DNA from: JAFKFI01 sp963795435
GTDB lineage: Bacteria > Pseudomonadota > Alphaproteobacteria > Acetobacterales > Acetobacteraceae
Assembly (NCBI GenBank): GCA_963795435.1
Contig: CAWCHV010000002.1
Span: forward strand, 62,001-126,000
Reading direction: 5' to 3'
DNA: 64,000 nucleotides
Shown: piece by piece, positions 41,420-49,571 of the stretch
Layout: every line of letters starts with the position of its first letter
How positions within the stretch are numbered: position 1 is the first letter of the stretch
Made by a program: the position numbers and the translations under genes
Notes under the pieces: generated by a model
Told to the model about the DNA's origin: nothing
Database searches by the model: none
The model's input: the letters and a program-made list of their open reading frames with translations, nothing else

Positions 41420-42819
41420 CCAGGGGTCTCGTGCGCGACGCGCCAATGGGCGCGGCCGGTGCGCTTGACCTCGTACATCGCGAGGTCGGCCCGGCGGAGC
41501 AATTCGTCGGTCTCCGCCCCGGCGCCGGCGCCGCGCGTGGCGATGCCGATCGACATGGTGACGTCGGGAGCCTTGCCCTCGGTCAGATGCCGCAGGGCAC
41601 GCGGCCCCTCGACCCGCAGCGACTCCGCGCGCTCGGCTGCCGTCAGGTGGTCGGCGCCGTTCAGCCACACCGCGAACTCGTCTCCCCCGAATCGGGCCAC
41701 CAGATCGGTCGGGCGCACCGTTTTTCGCAGCAAGGCGGCGGTGAGCCGCAGCGCTTCATCCCCCGCCTCGTGACCGAGCTGGTCATTCAGCAGCTTGAAA
41801 TGATCGAGATCGATGAACATCAGGGTGCCGGGCAGGCTCTCGCGCTCAAGCCGCTCGATGTTGCGGTCCAGTTCCTCGAGGAACGCCCGGCGGTTTAGCA
41901 GGCCGGTGACCGGGTCGGTGCGGGCTTGACGCCCCATCTCGCGCTGGATCGCGTCGTGCTCGAGAATGACGCGGATGATCGTGCTCGCGGAGTCCGCCAA
42001 CACCTTCTCCTCCGCGTTCCACGGACGGCCGTTGGGCTGGCGCCAGATCGTCAGCCCGACCTGCTCGCCGAACCGCGTCTTGCATGCGCATAGCAGAACC
42101 GGCCTGCCGTTCGTGGACCCGGCCTCGACGCTGGACGGCGCGTCCCGGTCGAGAAGCGCGACGGCGGTTGGCAACACGGCTTCCGCGCCGATTCCCGAGT
42201 GGTAGAGCAGGACCGGACCTTGCCCGGTGCCGAGCGCCTCCACCACCGCGGCACCCTCGGCACCGAGCGCGCGGACCAGCGAGGCGAGTGCCGCCTCCAT
42301 CATTCGTGGCGCCAGCACCTCTTCCCGCATGGACCAGAGGATATGGTCCATCACCTCGCCGCGCCGCAGCGCCGCGGCGACCTGAGCCTCCTGGCCGTCC
42401 AGTTCGGTGACATCGAGCCCGATCCCGCGCGCCCCGATGATCCCGCCGTTCGCGTCCAGCAGGGGGGCGACCGAGAACGCCATGCAACGTACGCCGCCGT
42501 CCGGGCATTTCAGCCAGGTGCGCCGCCGACGGATCGGCGTCGTCGGGCGGAAGGGATTGAAGCCGGTGACGCCCGAAGTGTCGGCGAGCAGCAATTCCGC
42601 CGGCTGGCCGATCAGCACGGTGGAGGGCCAGCCGAGCCCGCTGCCCGGATCGACGAAGACGAACCGGCCGAGCGCGTCGGTCTCGAACGCCACGTCGGCG
42701 GCGAGGGTCACGAGGTCACGCCATCGCTGGCGGCTGTCGACCAAGGCGCCGGTCAGTGCATCGCGGGGGGCCGCGACGGCGTCGGATCGGTGCGGCGGGA
42801 CTTGGGTGGTCTCGCTCAT
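41416..42819 (-). CDS. Diguanylate cyclase with PAS and GAF-like sensor domains
   Basis: 467 residues. A PAS domain is at about residues 35-150 (VAFETDALGRFVFVDPGSG, then RGIGLDVTEL), a GAF-like domain follows (VVEALGTGQGPVLLYHSG), and the C-terminal GGDEF domain contains the intact FGGDEF signature, DPVTGLLNRRAFLEEL and IDLDHFKLLND. An inhibitory I-site RxxD (RPTD) sits five residues before GGDEF, so c-di-GMP product inhibition is expected. No membrane segment is seen, so it is cytoplasmic. It is the first gene of a coupled pair with the DUF2336 protein. Confidence 0.92.
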   Translation of the reverse strand: MSETTQVPPHRSDAVAAPRDALTGALVDSRQRWRDLVTLAADVAFETDALGRFVFVDPGSGLGWPSTVLIGQPAELLLADTSGVTGFNPFRPTTPIRRRRTWLKCPDGGVRCMAFSVAPLLDANGGIIGARGIGLDVTELDGQEAQVAAALRRGEVMDHILWSMREEVLAPRMMEAALASLVRALGAEGAAVVEALGTGQGPVLLYHSGIGAEAVLPTAVALLDRDAPSSVEAGSTNGRPVLLCACKTRFGEQVGLTIWRQPNGRPWNAEEKVLADSASTIIRVILEHDAIQREMGRQARTDPVTGLLNRRAFLEELDRNIERLERESLPGTLMFIDLDHFKLLNDQLGHEAGDEALRLTAALLRKTVRPTDLVARFGGDEFAVWLNGADHLTAAERAESLRVEGPRALRHLTEGKAPDVTMSIGIATRGAGAGAETDELLRRADLAMYEVKRTGRAHWRVAHETPG

Positions 42820-42959
42820 GGCTGGAGGCTTCCCTTCGGTGCCCCATCTGACGCCAAGCGGGTAAACACTGCGTTATCGACACGGTTACCCCGCGCGCGT
42901 TGACAGGAGAGGGGGCGCTGCGCATGAGTTCCCGGCGCGCTGACCAAGGACCTAGCAAG

Positions 42960-43799
42960 ATGACGAACCATCCGCTCCAGCAGCCGGTCGAGGCGCTCTG
43001 GGAGCAGCGCGAGCAACTGTCGTCGGCGAGCGGCGGCAGCGCGCGCGAGACGGTGGAGGCGGCGCTGGACGCACTCGATTCCGGCGCGGTGCGCGTGGCC
43101 GAGCCGCAGGGCGGCGACTGGACGGTCAATCAGTGGCTCAAGAAGGCGGTCCTCTTGTCCTTCCGCCTAACCGATTCGGCGCCGATGCCCGGTCCGGGCG
43201 GGGCGCCGGCGTTCGACAAGGTGCCGCTCAAATTCGCCGGCTGGGGCGAGAACCGCTTCCGCGATGCCGGTTTCCGCGCGGTGCCGGGTGCCGTGGTGCG
43301 TCGCTCCGCCTATATCGCGCCCGGCGCCGTGCTGATGCCGAGCTTCGTCAACGCCGGCGCCTATGTCGGGCGCAACACGATGGTCGATACCTGGGCGACG
43401 GTGGGGAGCTGCGCGCAGATCGGCGCCAATTGCCACCTGAGCGGCGGCGTCGGCATCGGCGGCGTACTGGAGCCGCTGCAGGCCAACCCCGTCATCATCG
43501 AGGATGACTGCTTCGTCGGCGCGCGCTCGGAGGTGGCCGAGGGCGTCATCGTCGAGCGTGGCAGCGTGCTGTCGATGGGCGTGTTCGTCGGCGCCTCGAC
43601 CAAGATCGTGGACCGGGCCACGGGCGAGATCTACGTGGGCCGCGTGCCGGCCTACTCTGTCGTGGTGCCTGGTTCGCTGCCCGGCCGGCCGTTGCCCGAT
43701 GGCTCGCCCGGCCCGTCGCTCTATTGCGCCGTCATCGTCAAGCGGGTGGACGCCCAGACGCGGGCCAAGACGTCCATCAACGAGCTGCTGCGCGATTGA
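42960..43799 (+). CDS. dapD: 2,3,4,5-tetrahydropyridine-2,6-dicarboxylate N-succinyltransferase
   Basis: Succinylates tetrahydrodipicolinate in the lysine/diaminopimelate pathway. 279 residues. WTVNQWLKKAVLLSFR and DKVPLKF lead into a left-handed beta-helix of hexapeptide repeats (VLMPSFVNAGAYVGRNTMV, then VGSCAQIGANCHLSGGVGIG). The C-terminus is KTSINELLRD. ATG at 42960 starts it; upstream in-frame GTG/TTG codons give longer forms without conserved sequence. It overlaps dapE (TTGA). A TTGACA at 42900-42905 may be part of its promoter, but the matching -10 is poor. Confidence 0.95.
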   Translation: MTNHPLQQPVEALWEQREQLSSASGGSARETVEAALDALDSGAVRVAEPQGGDWTVNQWLKKAVLLSFRLTDSAPMPGPGGAPAFDKVPLKFAGWGENRFRDAGFRAVPGAVVRRSAYIAPGAVLMPSFVNAGAYVGRNTMVDTWATVGSCAQIGANCHLSGGVGIGGVLEPLQANPVIIEDDCFVGARSEVAEGVIVERGSVLSMGVFVGASTKIVDRATGEIYVGRVPAYSVVVPGSLPGRPLPDGSPGPSLYCAVIVKRVDAQTRAKTSINELLRD

Positions 43800-44923
43800 T
43801 CGACCTCACCGACCCGCTGCCGCTCGCGCAGGCGCTGATCCGCCGCGCCTCGGTCACGCCGGCCGACGACGGCGCGCAGGACGTGCTGGCGGACGCGCTG
43901 ACCCGGCTGGGTTTTGCCGTCGAGCGGCTGCGCCACGGCGAGACGGAGAACCTGTTTGCCCGGATCGGCGATGAGGGGCCGCATATCTGCTTCGCCGGCC
44001 ATACCGACGTGGTGCCGACGGGCGACGCGGCATGGAACGGCGATCCTTTCGCCGGCGAGGTGCGCGACGAGGTGCTGTACGGCCGCGGCGCGTGCGACAT
44101 GAAGGGCGCGATCGCCGCCTTCGTCGCGGCCTCCGCGCGGCATCTCGCGGAAGGAAAATCGCGCGGCTCGATCAGCCTGCTGATCACCGGCGACGAGGAA
44201 GGCCCCGCGCTGGACGGCACCGTCCGCGTGCTGGACTGGATGGCGGCCAATGGGCAGGTGCCGGATTTCTGTCTGGTCGGCGAACCGACCAATCCGGCCC
44301 GGCTCGGCGACCAGATAAAGATCGGCCGACGCGGCAGCCTGAACGCGCGCATCACGATGCACGGCACGCAGGGCCACGTCGCCTATCCGCACCGCGCCGA
44401 CAACCCGGTGCACCGCCTCGTCCGCGCGCTCGCCGCCCTGACCGCGGCGCCGCTTGACGCCGGCAGCAGGTGGTTCGAGCCGTCGTCGCTCCAGGTCACC
44501 AGCATCGACGTAGGCAATCCGGCGACCAACGTGATCCCGGCCGCCGCGCGCGCGGCGCTGAACATCCGCTTCAACGACCGTCATAGCGGCGCCTCGCTGG
44601 AGTCGTGGCTGCGCGCGGCGCTGGCGCAGCACGGGGAGAACTACGATCTCGACGTCGTGGTGAGCGGCGAGAGCTTCCTTACCGAGCCTGGGCCGATGGT
44701 GGACACCCTCCGCCACGCCGTCGCGCAGATCGTCGGGCGGGAGCCGGCGCTCGACACCGGCGGCGGGACCTCCGACGCGCGCTTCATCAGGCGGCACTGT
44801 CCGGTCGCCGAGTTCGGCCTGGTCGGTGCGACCATGCACCAGGCCAACGAATGCGTCCCGGTGTCCGAACTGCGTGACCTGACGCGCATCTACGCCGCCG
44901 TGCTGGGCGCGTTCCTGTCGTGA
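43796..44923 (+). CDS. dapE: Succinyl-diaminopimelate desuccinylase
   Basis: Zinc peptidase M20-family enzyme that removes succinate from N-succinyl-LL-diaminopimelate. 375 residues from TTG at 43796, which overlaps the dapD stop codon. FAGHTDVVPTGD and GRGACDMKGAIAAF carry the first metal ligands, LLITGDEEGPALDGT has the catalytic Glu pair, LVGEPTN follows, and GGGTSDARFI is the C-terminal signature. TMHQANECVPV completes the site. dapD and dapE form a coupled lysine/cell-wall unit. Confidence 0.95.
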   Translation: MIDLTDPLPLAQALIRRASVTPADDGAQDVLADALTRLGFAVERLRHGETENLFARIGDEGPHICFAGHTDVVPTGDAAWNGDPFAGEVRDEVLYGRGACDMKGAIAAFVAASARHLAEGKSRGSISLLITGDEEGPALDGTVRVLDWMAANGQVPDFCLVGEPTNPARLGDQIKIGRRGSLNARITMHGTQGHVAYPHRADNPVHRLVRALAALTAAPLDAGSRWFEPSSLQVTSIDVGNPATNVIPAAARAALNIRFNDRHSGASLESWLRAALAQHGENYDLDVVVSGESFLTEPGPMVDTLRHAVAQIVGREPALDTGGGTSDARFIRRHCPVAEFGLVGATMHQANECVPVSELRDLTRIYAAVLGAFLS

Positions 44924-44933
44924 GCGGCGCTCG

Positions 44934-45527
44934 ATGAGGGGCGGGCCGGCGCGCGGGGTGGGAGGCGCGCCGAATATCCTGCTCGGCGTCGTCCGGCTAG
45001 CGACCGGGCGTGCCGATGGTCTGGCGCAGTTCGGCAACACCACCCAGGCATTCCTGATTAGTCTCGCGCCGCTGATCGCCTTCCCGCTGGTGGGTAGCGC
45101 GCTGCTGATCGTCAATGGCGGCGGCCTTCCGGCTCTGTCCGACCTGCTGGCGACGTTGTGCGCCTTGCTGGCCCCGCCCGTGCTGTCCTGGTGGTTCGCG
45201 CGGCTGTGGCAGCGCGAGGCGGTTTGGCTGCGCTTCGCCACCGCCTTCAACTGGTGCCAATGGGCCATCCCGGTGATGGCCTCAGCTTTGCTCGTGGTGC
45301 TGGGCCTATTGATGGCCGCCGGGCTGCCGAACAGCGTGGCCGGCGTGGTCGCAGTGCTCGGGCTGGTATCCTACGGACTGTGGCTGCACTGGTTCCTGGC
45401 GCGGCGCGGACTTGGCGTGTCGGTGGCGCGAGCCGTGCTGTTCGTCGTCTGCGTCAATCTGGGGACGGCGGCGCTGATCCTCGGGCCCCGCTTGCTGATG
45501 GCCGTGATCAGCCCGGACCAGGGCTGA
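44934..45527 (+). CDS. Predicted multi-pass membrane protein, function unknown
   Basis: 197 residues with four or five hydrophobic helices (ISLAPLIAFPLVGSALLIVN, LATLCALLAPPVLSWWFA, VMASALLVVLGLLMAAG, VAVLGLVSYGLWLHWFLA, and AVLFVVCVNLGTAALILGP). It resembles a Yip1-like or DUF-type membrane protein, but no signature is clear. It starts 10 bases after the dapE stop and could be co-transcribed. Its last 20 bases overlap the 3' end of truA on the other strand. Confidence 0.75.
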   Translation: MRGGPARGVGGAPNILLGVVRLATGRADGLAQFGNTTQAFLISLAPLIAFPLVGSALLIVNGGGLPALSDLLATLCALLAPPVLSWWFARLWQREAVWLRFATAFNWCQWAIPVMASALLVVLGLLMAAGLPNSVAGVVAVLGLVSYGLWLHWFLARRGLGVSVARAVLFVVCVNLGTAALILGPRLLMAVISPDQG

Positions 45528-46278
45528 ACGGATCGCGCGGATAGCTGACGCCGGTCAGGCAGAGCCCGGCGGCCGGCGCGGTCGGGCCGGCTACGGCGCG
45601 GTCCCGCGCCGTGAGTGCCCGCGTCACGTCCTCGGCCCGCCAGCGTCCGTCGCCGACCAGTTTCAGAGTGCCGACCATGTTGCGTACCTGGTGGTGCAGG
45701 AAACTGCGCGCCTCGGCGACGATCTCCACGATGTCCCCCTCGCGCCGCACGTCGAGCCGGTCGAGCGTGCGCAATGGGCTCGCGGCCTGGCACGCGGCGG
45801 CGCGGAACGAGGTGAAGTCGTGCCGCCCGAGCAGGCTCGCCGCCGCCGCGTGCATCGCCGCCGCGTCCAGCGGACCCCGGACGTGCCAGACGCGGCCAGC
45901 AAGCAGGGCAGGGCGGGCGTGGCGATCGAGGATGCGATAACGGTAGGATCGGCGAATGGCGGAGAAGCGCGCGTTCCAACCCGGCGGCGCGGGCGAGACC
46001 GCCAGCACGACGACCGGATGCGGCTTCATGTGATAGTTCAGGGCGTCGCGCACCGTGGCGGCGGACAACGTCTCCGGCAGCGCGATCTGCGCCACCTGCG
46101 CCTCGGCGTGCACCCCGGCATCGGTGCGCCCGGCAACCACGCTGGGCACGGGTTCGCCGCCATTCAGTTTCGTCGCCGCCGCTTCGAGCACCGACTGGAC
46201 GGAGAGCCCGCTCGCCTGACGCTGCCAGCCGACGAACGGGCCGCCGTCATACTCCAAGAGCAGCGCCCATCCCGGCAT
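45508..46278 (-). CDS. truA: tRNA pseudouridine(38-40) synthase
   Basis: Makes pseudouridine at positions 38-40 of the anticodon stem. 256 residues. YDGGPFVGWQRQ is at the N-terminus, VAGRTDAGVHAEAQV carries the catalytic Asp, RFSAIRRSYRYRIL follows, and SFLHHQVRNMVGTLKLVGDG is the conserved late block. The start overlaps the fmt stop by one base (TGATG), so it is coupled with fmt and def in the usual def-fmt-truA order. Confidence 0.95.
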   Translation of the reverse strand: MPGWALLLEYDGGPFVGWQRQASGLSVQSVLEAAATKLNGGEPVPSVVAGRTDAGVHAEAQVAQIALPETLSAATVRDALNYHMKPHPVVVLAVSPAPPGWNARFSAIRRSYRYRILDRHARPALLAGRVWHVRGPLDAAAMHAAAASLLGRHDFTSFRAAACQAASPLRTLDRLDVRREGDIVEIVAEARSFLHHQVRNMVGTLKLVGDGRWRAEDVTRALTARDRAVAGPTAPAAGLCLTGVSYPRDPFSPGPG

Positions 46279-47183
46279 CAGCCGAGACGCGCGCCGGACC
46301 GCAGCCGGTGCCCGCGAAGGAAAGTGGCGGCGTCCATCGCGGCGCGTCCGGGACGTTGGACCGTGAGCAGACGAACGGCGCCCGTCCCGCAGGCGACCGT
46401 CAGTTCGTCGTCGAGCAACGTGCCGGGCTCGCCGGACCCCTCCGCCGGTCCCGCTCGCAGCACCTTCAGGATCTCCCCGTCGTGCATGGCGAACGTGCCG
46501 GGCCAGGGATTGAGCGCCCGCACCTGCCGCAGGATGGTCCCGGCCTCGCGGCTCCAGTCGATCCGCCCATCATCGCGCGAGAGTTTGGGGGCGTAGGTCG
46601 CGTCCGTGTCGGGCTGCGGCCACGGCGGCGGGGCGTCGGCCAGCGCGCGCAGTATCAGTCGCGCGCCGATGCGGGCGAGGGTGTCGTGCAGCGTGGCGGC
46701 GGTGGTGGTCTCGGTGATCGGCACGGCCTCGCGCAGCAGCATCGGGCCGGTGTCGAGGCCGGCATCCATCTGCATGATCGTGATGCCGGTTTCGCTGTCC
46801 CCGGCCAGGATCGCCGCCTGGATCGGCGCGGCGCCCCGCCAGCGGGGCAGCAGGCTGGCATGGATGTTGAGGCAACCCCGGCGCGGTGCGTCAAGCATGG
46901 CTTGCGGCAGGATCAACCCGTACGCCGCCACCACGGCGGCATCCAGATCGAGTGCCGCGAAAGCCTCCTGCTCCGTCGGCTCGGTCCGCAGCCGCGTGGG
47001 CGTTCGCACCTCGATCCCGAGTGGCTCCGCCGCGCGATGCACCGGGCATGGGCGCACGGCGTGGCCCCGCCCGGCGGGGCGGGGTTTCTGGCAGTAGACC
47101 GCTCGAATGTCGTGTCCGGCGGCGTGCAGCGCCTGGAGGGCGGGCACCGCGAAATCGGGGCTGCCCATGAATGCGAGGCGCAT
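46278..47183 (-). CDS. fmt: Methionyl-tRNA formyltransferase
   Basis: Formylates initiator Met-tRNA from 10-formyltetrahydrofolate. 301 residues. MRLAFMGSPDFAVPALQAL opens the Rossmann-type domain; AYGLILPQAMLDAPRRGCLNIHASLLPRWRGAAPIQ with Asn-x-His (NIH) is the catalytic region. The C-terminal OB-fold domain contains ALNPWPGTFAMHDGE. It follows def by a seven-base gap and overlaps truA by one base. Confidence 0.96.
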   Translation of the reverse strand: MRLAFMGSPDFAVPALQALHAAGHDIRAVYCQKPRPAGRGHAVRPCPVHRAAEPLGIEVRTPTRLRTEPTEQEAFAALDLDAAVVAAYGLILPQAMLDAPRRGCLNIHASLLPRWRGAAPIQAAILAGDSETGITIMQMDAGLDTGPMLLREAVPITETTTAATLHDTLARIGARLILRALADAPPPWPQPDTDATYAPKLSRDDGRIDWSREAGTILRQVRALNPWPGTFAMHDGEILKVLRAGPAEGSGEPGTLLDDELTVACGTGAVRLLTVQRPGRAAMDAATFLRGHRLRSGARLG

Positions 47184-47190
47184 CGGCGCC

Positions 47191-47736
47191 CTATCGTCCC
47201 CCGTCCTGGTCGCGCTTCTGGCGCATCTCCTTGGCCAGCCGCCGCATGATCATGTTGCGCTTGAGGTTGGAGAGATGATCCACGAACAGCACGCCGTCGA
47301 GATGGTCGATCTCATGCTGCAGGCAGGCCGATAGCAGGCCATCCGCGTCGATCTCCTGCCTTTCGCCGGACTGGTCCTGGTAGCGGATCCTGGCGTGCGC
47401 CGGCCGGGTCACGTCGGCGTACTGGCCGGGCAGCGAAAGGCAGCCCTCCTCGCGCGTCGCCATTTCGTCGCTGAGCCCGACGATTTCGGGATTGATGAGC
47501 ACGAGCGGGCTCGGTTTCTCGTTCGGCATGAGGTCCACCACGGCGAGCCGCAATCCGGCGCCGACCTGCGGCGCGGCGAGGCCGATCCCCGGCGCGTGAT
47601 ACATCGTCGAGAACATGCGAGGCACGAGATCGCGGACCAGTGCGTCGTCTCCAGGGCCGACCGGGCGGGCCTTGGCGCGCAGCATTGGATCGGGGGCGAT
47701 CAGAATGCGTAGCTGTTCGATGGTATCATTGCTCAT
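47191..47736 (-). CDS. def: Peptide deformylase
   Basis: Removes the formyl group from nascent chains; metal-dependent. 181 residues from the ATG at 47736. The three motifs are GIGLAAPQVG, EGCLSLPG (metal Cys) and HEIDHLDG (His-Glu-x-x-His). Two more ATGs just upstream (47748, 47757) give slightly longer forms, and none has a clear ribosome binding site. A tandem 18-base repeat lies about 60 bases upstream. It is the first gene of the def-fmt-truA unit. Confidence 0.94.
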   Translation of the reverse strand: MSNDTIEQLRILIAPDPMLRAKARPVGPGDDALVRDLVPRMFSTMYHAPGIGLAAPQVGAGLRLAVVDLMPNEKPSPLVLINPEIVGLSDEMATREEGCLSLPGQYADVTRPAHARIRYQDQSGERQEIDADGLLSACLQHEIDHLDGVLFVDHLSNLKRNMIMRRLAKEMRQKRDQDGGR

Positions 47737-47795
47737 GGTGGGGCTCATGGCGGGCATGTAGCGGTCCGTCTGGTCCGGATCAACGGCTCCCCGGT

Positions 47796-47849
47796 GCCCT
47801 CTCGCAACGCCGTGCCCTCTCGCAACGCCGTCCCCTCTTGCAACGCAGT
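47796..47849. repeat. Three tandem 18-base repeats between def and hsp20
   Basis: Unit GCCCTCTCGCAACGCCGT occurs at 47796-47813 and 47814-47831 exactly, and a third copy with three changes is at 47832-47849. It lies in the 188-base gap between the divergent def and Hsp20 genes. The third copy supplies TTGCAA (47838-47843), which could serve as a -35 for hsp20, but no clear -10 follows at the right distance. Confidence 0.85.
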
Positions 47850-47924
47850 CAATAGGTTCCAAGATAGATCGGGCCGGGATGCCGCGAGCGGGTCCCGGTA
47901 ACGCTTCGCTCGAAGGAGGGGGCC

Positions 47925-48404
47925 ATGACCACCCGAATGTTCACGTCGCCGCTGTTCCTGGGCTTCGACCATCTCGAACAGATGCTCGAGCGGGCGTCAA
48001 AATCCTCGTCCGACGGCTATCCGCCCTACAATATCGAGCAGACCGGGCCGACCGGGCTGCGTATCACGCTCGCGGTCGCGGGTTTCACGATGGACGATCT
48101 CCAGATCACCCAGGAGGATAACCAGCTGGTAATCCGCGGCCGCCAGACTGACGACACGCAAGGGCGGGTTTTCCTTCACCGCGGCATCGCGGCGCGGCAG
48201 TTCCAGCGGGCCTTCGTGCTCGCCGAGGGGATCGAGGTGAAGGGCGCCTGGCTGGACAACGGCCTGCTGCACATCGACCTCGCCCGGCCTCAGCCCGAGG
48301 CCCGCGTCAAGACCATCCAGATCGGCCGTCCGACGTCCAACGGGGCCGGGTTGAACGGCGACCGCGACACGCGCGTTGTCGATGGTGAGCCAGAGCAGGA
48401 CTGA
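47925..48404 (+). CDS. Small heat-shock protein, Hsp20 family
   Basis: 159 residues with an alpha-crystallin domain (about residues 35-130): YNIEQTGPTGLRITLAVAGF, then DLQITQEDNQLVIRGRQ, ERAFVLA-like RAFVLAEGIEVKGAWLDNGLLHIDL. The C-terminal tail is hydrophilic with a weak IQI anchor. It is a holdase chaperone of the IbpA/HspA type. A GGAGGGGG ribosome binding site precedes the ATG. It is followed by a DUF1150 gene, a common pair in alphaproteobacteria. No clear heat-shock sigma promoter was seen. Confidence 0.93.
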   Translation: MTTRMFTSPLFLGFDHLEQMLERASKSSSDGYPPYNIEQTGPTGLRITLAVAGFTMDDLQITQEDNQLVIRGRQTDDTQGRVFLHRGIAARQFQRAFVLAEGIEVKGAWLDNGLLHIDLARPQPEARVKTIQIGRPTSNGAGLNGDRDTRVVDGEPEQD

Positions 48405-48530
48405 GCGTGCGTTTGCTGAGTGTCCCTGGACGGAGATCAGGGACGACGACCGGGTGCTGCGGGGCAGACCTGGAATTCACCTGAGGCGGCATCGCGGGCT
48501 GTAGGAGCCGCGACCGTCAGGAGATATACG

Positions 48531-48794
48531 ATGAACATCAATTCCAACCCGTCCGACGACCAGTCGCCGCAGGCCGGCGAGCCCGTCGTGATGAACATTC
48601 GTCAACTCTCGCAGCAGCAGCTCATGCAGCTCGGCGTGTCGCAGATCGCCTACGTGAAGCAGGTCGAGACCGACGCTGGGATTGCCTTCGCGATCCACGC
48701 CGCTGACGGCACCCCGATGGCCATCGCCGCCGACCAGGAGGTCGCGGTGGCGGCGATCCGCCAGCACGAGATGCTGCCGGCGCTGGTGCACTGA
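48531..48794 (+). CDS. DUF1150 family protein
   Basis: 87 residues; conserved alphaproteobacterial protein of unknown function found next to small heat-shock genes. The family core is visible: LMQLGVSQIAYVKQVETDAGIAFAIHAADG followed by MAIAADQEVAVAAIRQHEM. ATG at 48531 follows AGGAGA at six bases. It is 126 bases downstream of hsp20 on the same strand, so it may be co-induced. Its function may relate to chaperone activity, which is inference from its neighbours only. Confidence 0.85.
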   Translation: MNINSNPSDDQSPQAGEPVVMNIRQLSQQQLMQLGVSQIAYVKQVETDAGIAFAIHAADGTPMAIAADQEVAVAAIRQHEMLPALVH

Positions 48795-48809
48795 CCCATC
48801 ATCCTTCCG

Positions 48810-48887
48810 GGCCGGTCGGAGGGTCGTGACGAGACCGAGGACCGGCCGAAGGGGATGCGGCTGCACCGGATAATGCACGGCAGCCGC
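48810..48887. other. Two hairpin-forming inverted repeats between convergent genes
   Basis: GGCCGGTC (48810-48817) pairs with GACCGGCC (48840-48847), and GCGGCTG (48857-48863) pairs with CAGCCGC (48881-48887). Both stems are perfect. The gap separates the DUF1150 gene from the convergent hpf gene. Neither hairpin is followed by a T-run, so Rho-independent termination is not supported, but they may stop or stabilise transcripts from both sides. Confidence 0.5.
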
Positions 48888-48959
48888 ACCACAGCCCTGA
48901 TTCGCGCGTGCGCCCCGTTGATCACGCACGTCACGGCGGGCGCGCCGTAGGGACGGCGG

Positions 48960-49547
48960 CTACTCGCCTCGTGCGGGGTCGATCCAGCCGATATGTCCGT
49001 CCGAGCGGCGGTAGATCACGTTGAACTCGCCGGTAGTGCTGTTGCGGAACATCATCACCTGCCGATCCGCGAGATCGAGCTGCATGACCGCCTCGCCGAC
49101 CGTCAGCGAGCCGATCTCGGTGGGCTTGTCGGCTATGACCGTCGCATAGGCGGCCTTGTCGCCGCTCGGCGCTGGCGTCAGGCCGGCCTCGGTCTCCTGG
49201 CGCAACACATATTGTCGGGCCGCCTCCGGGCGCGCGCGGCTGGCGAGGTCGCGCGCGTGCTCGTTCACGCGCCGCCGGTAGCGGCGCAGGCGCTTGGCGA
49301 TGTGCTCCGCCGCGTCGTCGAACGCCGCGTGCGCGTCCGCCGCCTCGCCCTCGCCCCGCAGGCTGAGACCGCGCCCGGCATGAATGTTGATGTCGCAGGT
49401 GAAGAACGTGCGCGCGCGGCTAAAGGTGACGTAGGCCTCTAGCGCGTGGTCGAAATACTTGCCGGCCACCTGATCCAGATGGTTCGAGACGCGCTCGCGC
49501 AATGCGTCGGACAGCTCCACCTGCTTGCCGGAAACCGTGATCTGCAT
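48960..49547 (-). CDS. hpf: Ribosome hibernation-promoting factor, long form
   Basis: 195 residues, long HPF type that dimerises 70S ribosomes to 100S in stationary phase. The N-terminal S30AE domain starts MQITVSGKQVELSDALRERV and contains the basic RLRRYRRR region. The C-terminal dimerisation domain reads SLTVGEAVMQLDLADRQVMMFRN and ends YRRSDGHIGWIDP. It is downstream of rpoN in the common rpoN-hpf order. Confidence 0.94.
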   Translation of the reverse strand: MQITVSGKQVELSDALRERVSNHLDQVAGKYFDHALEAYVTFSRARTFFTCDINIHAGRGLSLRGEGEAADAHAAFDDAAEHIAKRLRRYRRRVNEHARDLASRARPEAARQYVLRQETEAGLTPAPSGDKAAYATVIADKPTEIGSLTVGEAVMQLDLADRQVMMFRNSTTGEFNVIYRRSDGHIGWIDPARGE

Positions 49548-49571
49548 CGTCTCACCCAGGATCGCGCATAG

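Noticed and set aside
42900..42928. Promoter for dapD at TTGACA 42900
   Set aside because: Spacing leads to CATGAG, not a believable -10 element.
48810..48887. Rho-independent terminators for DUF1150 and hpf
   Set aside because: Stems are good but no T-run follows either of them on either strand, so listed only as inverted repeats.
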